DNA of 11,988 bases, from contig JAICRS010000076.1 in NCBI GenBank assembly GCA_025966335.1, positions 1-11,988 of the forward strand, written 5' to 3'. The position numbers and the translations under genes are program-made. Shown here one piece after another: positions 8,015-11,988 of this stretch; position 1 is the stretch's first letter, and each line of letters begins with the position of its first letter. This stretch comes from Nocardioidaceae bacterium. Lineage in GTDB: Bacteria; Actinomycetota; Actinomycetes; Propionibacteriales; Nocardioidaceae. The notes below the pieces were generated by a model. That model was not told the DNA's origin. It made no database searches and worked only from the letters and a program-made list of their open reading frames with translations.

Positions 8015-8869
8015 TCAACCGGCGCTCGGCGCCTTCTTGATGATCTTCCCGTCCGGGCTGAGCACGTACCAGACGTCGCCGACGCCCTGGCCGGTCGTGT
8101 CACCGGGCTTCTTGTCCTCGATCCAGTAGTACAGCGGCCACTCCGCATAGGTGGCTTGGACGGTTCCGTCGCTGCGCTCGATCGACCCGATCAGGCTTGG
8201 GTCGACGCCCTCGCCCGCGGTGACCTCACCGACGACCGGCGGCCAGGCGACGAGGCAGTCGCCCTCGCAGACACTCTTGCCCGGCGAGTCGTTGGTGAAC
8301 ATGTAGAGCGTCCTGCCCTGGGAGTCGGTGAGGTAGGTGCCGAGGTCCGAGGAGTCGGTGATCAGCTGGCCTGCGGTCACGATCGCCTTGCCCTTCGGGT
8401 CGACGACGTACCAGACACCGCCCACGCCCTGACCGGTCACGTCACCGGCGGCCTTGTCCTTGATCCAGTAGTACAGCGGCCACTCGCCGTAGGTGGCCTG
8501 GATGGTGCCGTCGCTGCGCTCGATGCTGCCGATCAGGCTCTCGTCGACCCCCTCACCGGCGGTCACCTCCCCCTCGAGCGGCGGCCAGGCGACCAGACAG
8601 TCGCCCTCGCAGACGCTCTTGCCGGGACTGTCCTGGGTGAACAGGTAGAGCGATGCGCCCTCACCGTCCACCAGGAACGTCCCGAGGCTGGTTTCCGTGG
8701 TCGCGATTTCCGTCCCGGCGGCGGCATCGGTGTCAGACTGGCTGGGAGTCTCCTGGACTGTGGTCTCGGTATCGGTCGCACCCTCCGTGTCGTCACCGCC
8801 GCAGGACGCGAGGAGACCCGCAACGAGCAGACCCAGGCCCGCCGCCCAGACCTTGTGTGGCTGGTTCAT
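8015..8869 (-). CDS. lipoprotein with two secreted-repeat (COG4315/PF03640-type) domains
   Basis: This is an exported lipoprotein of 284 residues. The signal peptide ends in the lipobox LASC, so C23 is the predicted lipidated residue, followed by an acidic Thr/Ser-rich linker (24-60). Two domains follow, at about 61-163 and 175-277, aligned without gaps and about 80 of 103 positions identical by hand count. Each has the Yx[FWY]xxD signature (YLFTQD, YMFTND) of COG4315, an identical SPGKSVCEGDCLVAWPP segment with a Cys-x3-Cys pair (C87/C91 and C201/C205), and EWPLYYW. The family's biochemical role is not known to me; such proteins often lie beside ECF sigma genes. The ATG at 8869 has GGAGGAG just upstream. 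It is divergent from the sigma gene and preceded by a copy of the ECF-type motif, so it is inferred to be a target of that sigma factor. Confidence 0.92.
   Translation of the reverse strand: MNQPHKVWAAGLGLLVAGLLASCGGDDTEGATDTETTVQETPSQSDTDAAAGTEIATTETSLGTFLVDGEGASLYLFTQDSPGKSVCEGDCLVAWPPLEGEVTAGEGVDESLIGSIERSDGTIQATYGEWPLYYWIKDKAAGDVTGQGVGGVWYVVDPKGKAIVTAGQLITDSSDLGTYLTDSQGRTLYMFTNDSPGKSVCEGDCLVAWPPVVGEVTAGEGVDPSLIGSIERSDGTVQATYAEWPLYYWIEDKKPGDTTGQGVGDVWYVLSPDGKIIKKAPSAG
8039..8347 (-). repeat. domain repeat 2 of the lipoprotein gene
   Basis: This encodes residues 175-277, the second tandem copy. The protein copies align without gaps and the SPGKSVCEGDCLVAWPP segment is unchanged, which points to a fairly recent internal duplication or to continuing gene conversion. 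Confidence 0.85.
8381..8689 (-). repeat. domain repeat 1 of the lipoprotein gene
   Basis: This encodes residues 61-163, the first of two tandem copies of about 309 bp. The DNA is clearly similar to 8039-8347, for example in the shared stretch encoding EWPLYYWI. The copies are separated by 33 bp encoding a short linker. Confidence 0.85.
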
Positions 8870-8935
8870 GGCTCCTCCGGAAGTGAGGTGATGGCTTCGG
8901 TGAGTCGCCCGGAAAACAACGGCTCGTCACCAGAG

Positions 8936-8962
8936 GTACGGCCCGACGATGACCAGGGATTG
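8936..8962 (-). promoter_or_regulatory. putative ECF-type promoter of the lipoprotein gene
   Basis: On the minus strand CAATCC (8962-8957) and CCGTAC (8941-8936) are separated by exactly 15 bp. The same two-part motif with the same spacing occurs before the sigma gene and the CHRD gene. A start site near 8928 would give a leader of about 60 bases containing the GGAGGAG ribosome site. Sigma-factor assignment is inferred from the shared motif. Confidence 0.65.
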
Positions 8963-8980
8963 CCGCCCGCAGCAATCCCT
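8955..8980. promoter_or_regulatory. 9-bp inverted repeat joining two divergent -35 elements
   Basis: AGGGATTGC (8955-8963) and GCAATCCCT (8972-8980) are perfect inverted copies separated by 8 bp. Each arm contains the -35-like CAATCC of one of the two divergent promoters. The symmetry may simply reflect two back-to-back sites for the same sigma factor, or may also serve a dimeric regulator. Confidence 0.7.
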
Positions 8981-8999
8981 TCTCAGCGGCGCGCCGTAT
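8973..8999 (+). promoter_or_regulatory. putative autoregulatory ECF-type promoter of the sigma gene
   Basis: CAATCC (8973-8978) and CCGTAT (8994-8999) are 15 bp apart, the same arrangement as before the lipoprotein and CHRD genes. Transcription would begin around 9005-9008, at or just before in-frame GTG 9008, implying a near-leaderless mRNA and autoregulation. Confidence 0.65.
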
Positions 9000-9007
9000 C
9001 CCCTCGT

Positions 9008-9589
9008 GTGGGTGTGTTGTCGTTGGCCGACCGCGCCGCGGACGTCGCACTGGTCGAGGGGCTTGCCGTCGATGACCAGCTCGCCGCCGTGGCGTTCGTG
9101 CGACGCTTCCAGAGCGCCGTGTTCGGACTCGCCGTCTCGATCACCCGCGACACCGGTCTCGCGGAGGACGTCAGCCAGGAGGTGTTCGTGCGGGCCTGGC
9201 GCGCGGCGGGCAGCTACGACCGGCGCAAGGCCTCGGTGTTGACGTGGCTGTTGACGATCACCCGGAACGCCGCGATCGACGTGGTCCGCACCCGGCGACC
9301 GATCGCCGTCGAGGACGAGCTCCTGGACGCGCTGATCCTCGGCACTCTGTCCGGCTCGGACGTCGAGGACGTCACCCTGCTCCGGGTCGAGAGCGACCTG
9401 GCCAGGGCACGGTTACGATTGCTGCCGCCGGAGCAGGCCAGGGCCGTTGTCCTGGCGGTGATCGGCGGGTGCACCGCTTCCGAGGTGAGCAGTCGGGAGA
9501 ACATACCTCTGGGCACCGCGAAGACCCGGATCCGCAACGGCTTGATCAAGCTGCGCGCCGCGATGAAGGAGGAGGAGACCAGTGACTGA
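9008..9589 (+). CDS. ECF-family RNA polymerase sigma factor
   Basis: This is an extracytoplasmic-function sigma factor that directs RNA polymerase to a small set of promoters. From GTG 9008 the product has 193 residues, normal for the class. Region 2 spans about 25-97, with SITRDTGLAEDVSQEVFVRAW and WLLTITRNAAIDVVRTRR, and region 4 about 129-185, with LPPEQARAVVLAV and the recognition helix around PLGTAKTRIRNGLIKLR. An earlier in-frame ATG at 8891 (232 residues) has a moderate ribosome site, but it adds 39 unstructured residues and would bury both putative divergent promoters in coding sequence. GTG 9014 and TTG 9017 are further options. The last 8 bases overlap the anti-sigma gene. The lipoprotein and CHRD genes are inferred targets. 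Confidence 0.9.
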   Translation: MGVLSLADRAADVALVEGLAVDDQLAAVAFVRRFQSAVFGLAVSITRDTGLAEDVSQEVFVRAWRAAGSYDRRKASVLTWLLTITRNAAIDVVRTRRPIAVEDELLDALILGTLSGSDVEDVTLLRVESDLARARLRLLPPEQARAVVLAVIGGCTASEVSSRENIPLGTAKTRIRNGLIKLRAAMKEEETSD

Positions 9590-10265
9590 CGTGCACCCGG
9601 ACGACGGCCAGCTCCTCGCGCTCGCGCTCGACGAGGCGGACGGCGGCTCCCGCGACTCGACGCTGCAGCACCTGACCTCCTGCCACCGCTGCCGCGGCGA
9701 GTACGACGCGCTGTCGGCAACCGTCGAGCAGACCCTTGCCGCAGCCCCGAGCGTGGAACCGAGCCCCGGCTTCGATGCACGGGTGCTGGGCGCGATGGGC
9801 CTCGACCCGACCGGACCGGTGAAGGTTTCTGAGCGCAGCCGACGCGTTCGTCCGGGTCGGCATCGCTGGCAGCTGGTGGCCGCGTCCGTAGCCGCCGGGC
9901 TGGCAGTCGGGGTGGGCGGCAGCTACGCCGTCTCGCAGCTCGACGACACCCCACAGCAGAGCACGCTCGCGGAAGACCGCTCGCTCCTCGAGACTCCCGA
10001 CGGTGACCGGGTCGGGTCGGTCACCCGCACGCTCATGGACGGTGAACCGGTCTACGTGGTCACCGTGACCACCGGCCCGGTCGGGATGAACTACCTCTGC
10101 CTGCTGCGCCTCGAGGACGGCAAGCAGATCGAGGTGGCCGACTGGGTGCTGCACTCCGAACGCGGCGAGACCTGGGTGATCGACGTCCCGGCGCAGGACG
10201 TGTCCGAGCTGGTGATGGTCGCCAACGGTGGCGCCGGCCCGGTGTGGTCGACCGCGCGGCTCTGA
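9582..10265 (+). CDS. zinc-type membrane anti-sigma factor
   Basis: This is the presumed partner that holds the upstream ECF sigma factor inactive at the membrane. The 227-residue product has the ZAS signature H30-x3-C34-x2-C37 (HLTSCHRC), with an extra His at 5, a basic stretch (84-95), one transmembrane helix (about 97-119), and an external domain (120-227) rich in beta-type sequence such as PVYVVTVTTGPV. The external part is unlike a named domain I can identify. The GTG start at 9582 lies inside the sigma gene (8-base overlap) and follows a strong AAGGAGGAGGAG, so the two are translationally coupled. It ends before a strong hairpin, convergent with the CHRD gene. Confidence 0.9.
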   Translation: MTDVHPDDGQLLALALDEADGGSRDSTLQHLTSCHRCRGEYDALSATVEQTLAAAPSVEPSPGFDARVLGAMGLDPTGPVKVSERSRRVRPGRHRWQLVAASVAAGLAVGVGGSYAVSQLDDTPQQSTLAEDRSLLETPDGDRVGSVTRTLMDGEPVYVVTVTTGPVGMNYLCLLRLEDGKQIEVADWVLHSERGETWVIDVPAQDVSELVMVANGGAGPVWSTARL

Positions 10266-10294
10266 GCGACACGACTCTCTGAGCGCACGAAGAA

Positions 10295-10329
10295 CCGGCC
10301 GCGGCGGAGGGGAAATTCGCCGCGGCCGG
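10295..10329. terminator. strong hairpin between convergent genes
   Basis: CCGGCCGCGGCG (10295-10306) pairs perfectly with CGCCGCGGCCGG (10318-10329), a 12-bp all-GC stem with an 11-base loop. It lies in the 95-bp gap between the anti-sigma and CHRD stops. Read on the minus strand it is followed by TTCTTCGT, a weak T-rich tail, so it may terminate the CHRD transcript best; on the plus strand there is no T run. Confidence 0.7.
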
Positions 10330-10360
10330 CCGCATCATCGCGCGTGGTCGGAGCCTGTTC

Positions 10361-10966
10361 TCAGTGCTCCTCGAGCACCGCGCACGCCACCGGCAGCGCG
10401 GGAATGTAGCCGGGCATGACTCCGTTCCCCGGCTCACCGTCGTCGGCCGCGGTCATGCCGTGCACCACGATCACGAACTTGCCCAGGTCACCCATCTCGT
10501 CGACGGAGGCACCCGCGAGCGGCGACCCGGGATCGGTCATCGTGAAGTCGCGATCGAACTTCAGCCGGGGCTTCATCACGTGGTCGTTGGCGATGGTGAC
10601 GAACACCGGCCCGTAGGCGGGCAGGCCCTCACCGATGGACAGGATCCCGTCGGCTCCGGCCACGCTCATGTCCGGACACGATGCCTGCGACAGGTCGGCG
10701 TGACCGTGGATGTGGGACATGTGCATCTGCATGTTCTCCACGCCGCGTGCGTCCACCTTGACCCGGAGCTCGCCGTCCTCGTCGACGACGCGTACGTCAC
10801 CGCTGACTCCGGAGCCGTTGAGCTCCATCAACGTTCCGCGGAAGTCCTGCTTGTCATCGTCGTCGTCACCGCCGTGCGCGGTGGCCGCCTGGGTCGCCGT
10901 GAGCGCGGCGACCGCGACGGCCGTCGTCCCGATCGCGATCCTGGTGATGAGCGTGCGAGTTCGCAT
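10361..10966 (-). CDS. secreted CHRD-domain-like protein, His/Met-rich
   Basis: This is a 201-residue exported protein. The signal peptide (1-30) ends ATQAATA before HGGDDDDD, and no lipobox is seen. The body resembles CHRD/Cu-Zn superoxide-dismutase-like beta domains: FRGTLMELNGSGVSGDVRV, LRVKVDARGV, then a dense MQMHMSHIHGH (79-89), and a late FVIVVHGM (164-171). The two body cysteines, C97 and C195, could form a disulfide. The His/Met cluster suggests metal, perhaps copper, binding, but this is inference. The ATG at 10966 follows AAGGAG at good spacing; the longer frame upstream has no family support. A copy of the ECF-type motif lies just upstream, so control by the neighbouring sigma factor is inferred. 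Confidence 0.8.
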   Translation of the reverse strand: MRTRTLITRIAIGTTAVAVAALTATQAATAHGGDDDDDKQDFRGTLMELNGSGVSGDVRVVDEDGELRVKVDARGVENMQMHMSHIHGHADLSQASCPDMSVAGADGILSIGEGLPAYGPVFVTIANDHVMKPRLKFDRDFTMTDPGSPLAGASVDEMGDLGKFVIVVHGMTAADDGEPGNGVMPGYIPALPVACAVLEEH

Positions 10967-11024
10967 GTGAGATCTCCTTCCGGCGCACTCCCCGGTGGAG
11001 CGCTGGCCTGGTCCCTGCCGAGTC

Positions 11025-11051
11025 ATACGGCTGGACCGCCGGAATGGATCG
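11025..11051 (-). promoter_or_regulatory. putative ECF-type promoter of the CHRD gene
   Basis: On the minus strand CGATCC (11051-11046) and CCGTAT (11030-11025) are 15 bp apart, matching the sites before the lipoprotein and sigma genes. It lies in the 89-bp gap, with its -35 only four bases past the metE-like stop. A start near 11017 would give a leader of about 50 bases. Confidence 0.6.
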
Positions 11052-11055
11052 CCGC

Positions 11056-11988
11056 TCAGCCGTCCAGGTTGCCGGCGACCCGCCGGGACAGCGCGAGCGC
11101 GGACCTCGCCCAACCGGGGGTGGCACCCGCGAGCCCGCAGGCCGGCGTGATCACCAGGCGTTCCGTCACGGTCGCCGGGTCCAGGCCGAGCATGTCGAGC
11201 AGGCGGAGCACCCGTTCGGTGAGGGCCGAGTCGGTCGGTGTCATCGCCGGCTCGGTGGTGGGCACGATGCCGAGGAACACCAGCGTGTCCTTCTCCAGCG
11301 CATCCGCCAGCTCGTCGTACGCCGATGCCGCCAAGACCGACAGGTCGACGGAGACACCCGCCGCTCCGGCTCCGAGCAGCAGGGGGATGGGTACGTCGGC
11401 CGCACAGCAGTGCGCGACCGGAGTGGCCCCGGCGTCGCGGATCGCGGCGAACACCCATTCCAGGGCAGGCGAGGCGACGGGGGCGTCCACCGAACGGTGC
11501 CGCGAGAACCCGGAGGCGGTGGGGATCTGTGCGGCCATCACCGCGGGAAGCGCCGGCTCGTCGACCTGGACGACGAGGTCGACCCCCGGGATCCGCCGGC
11601 GTACGTCGGCGATGTGCTCGCGCAACCCCTCGGCCAGTGCCTGCGCGAGCTCACGGCGGGCGCCGTGGTCGGCGAGGACCCGGTCACCGCGGGGGCGTTC
11701 GACGGTGGCCGCGAGCGTCCAGGGACCGGTGACCTGGATCTTGAACCGGCCCTGCAGACCCTGGGTCTGCTCCTCGACGGCGTCGAGGTCCTGCCCCAGC
11801 AGCGATCGTGCGCGACGCTGGTCCACGCCGGCTGCGTCGGTGAGCCGCCAGCCGGCCGGTTGCAGGTCGGCGCCGAGCTCGGCGACCACGGCGAGCGCGC
11901 GGCCGGTCATGCCGGCGGGCGCACCGCGTCCGGGCAGCTCGGGAAGGAACGGGAGGTCCGGCAGCTCGCCGAGGACGACCCGGACCGC
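11056..11988 (-). CDS. cobalamin-independent methionine-synthase-like protein, 5' end cut off
   Basis: This is the C-terminal 310 residues of a single-domain protein of the MetE C-terminal (Meth_synt_2, COG0620) family; the frame runs off the right edge. Visible residues include AVRVVLGELPDLPFLPELPG at the edge, VTGPWTL, QVDEPALPAV, the zinc-type AHCCAAD motif (His and second Cys two apart, visible residues 193 and 195) and a later Cys in ITPACGLAGA (visible residue 284). These match the His-x-Cys and distal Cys zinc ligands of MetE. Without the N-terminal MetE domain, true methionine-synthase activity with folate is uncertain; a zinc-dependent methyl transfer from another donor is possible. 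The Met at 11910 is internal, since homologous sequence continues upstream. Its position upstream of ligA and gatCAB recalls Rv3015c in mycobacteria. Confidence 0.9.
   Translation of the reverse strand, partial: AVRVVLGELPDLPFLPELPGRGAPAGMTGRALAVVAELGADLQPAGWRLTDAAGVDQRRARSLLGQDLDAVEEQTQGLQGRFKIQVTGPWTLAATVERPRGDRVLADHGARRELAQALAEGLREHIADVRRRIPGVDLVVQVDEPALPAVMAAQIPTASGFSRHRSVDAPVASPALEWVFAAIRDAGATPVAHCCAADVPIPLLLGAGAAGVSVDLSVLAASAYDELADALEKDTLVFLGIVPTTEPAMTPTDSALTERVLRLLDMLGLDPATVTERLVITPACGLAGATPGWARSALALSRRVAGNLDG

Noticed and set aside
7574..9007. Long plus-strand open frame upstream of the sigma factor
   Set aside because: It overlaps the hydrolase in another frame and is antisense to the lipoprotein; the Arg/Pro-rich translation is a GC-bias artefact.

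Overview
The window is very GC-rich with actinobacterial coding bias. The set metE-like, ligA, gatC, gatA, gatB, all on the minus strand and in this order, matches the arrangement I recall from mycobacteria and other Actinobacteria (Rv3015c, ligA, gatC, gatA, gatB). The best guess is a Nocardioides-like member of the Nocardioidaceae, but the genus is inference only.

Layout, left to right. Positions 1-194 hold no recognisable gene but carry three 22-bp tandem repeats. Positions 195-3534 are the minus-strand gatC-gatA-gatB operon for the tRNA-dependent amidotransferase; both gene junctions are 4-base ATGA overlaps. Positions 3728-5158 are a plus-strand FAD-linked oxidoreductase of the berberine-bridge/6-hydroxynicotine oxidase type. 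Its end overlaps the end of minus-strand ligA (5130-7289) by 29 bp. A small alpha/beta hydrolase (7369-8013) diverges from ligA and ends one base from the convergent lipoprotein gene.

Positions 8015-10966 form an envelope-stress-like cassette. It contains a lipoprotein with two nearly identical secreted-repeat domains (COG4315 type), a divergent ECF sigma factor, an overlapping zinc-type anti-sigma factor with one membrane segment, a strong hairpin, and a convergent secreted CHRD-like protein rich in His and Met. The right edge (11056-11988) is the C-terminal part of a cobalamin-independent methionine-synthase-like protein.

The main discovery is a two-part motif, GCRATCC - 15 bp - CCGTAY. 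It occurs correctly oriented upstream of the lipoprotein gene, the sigma gene itself and the CHRD gene. The first two copies sit back to back around a 9-bp inverted repeat formed by their -35 elements. This reads as the promoter signature of the local sigma factor, defining a self-regulated system: sigma, membrane anti-sigma, duplicated lipoprotein and secreted CHRD protein. It also argues that the sigma gene starts at GTG 9008 on a near-leaderless transcript rather than at ATG 8891. The cassette appears to be inserted into the otherwise conserved metE-like/ligA/gat backbone.
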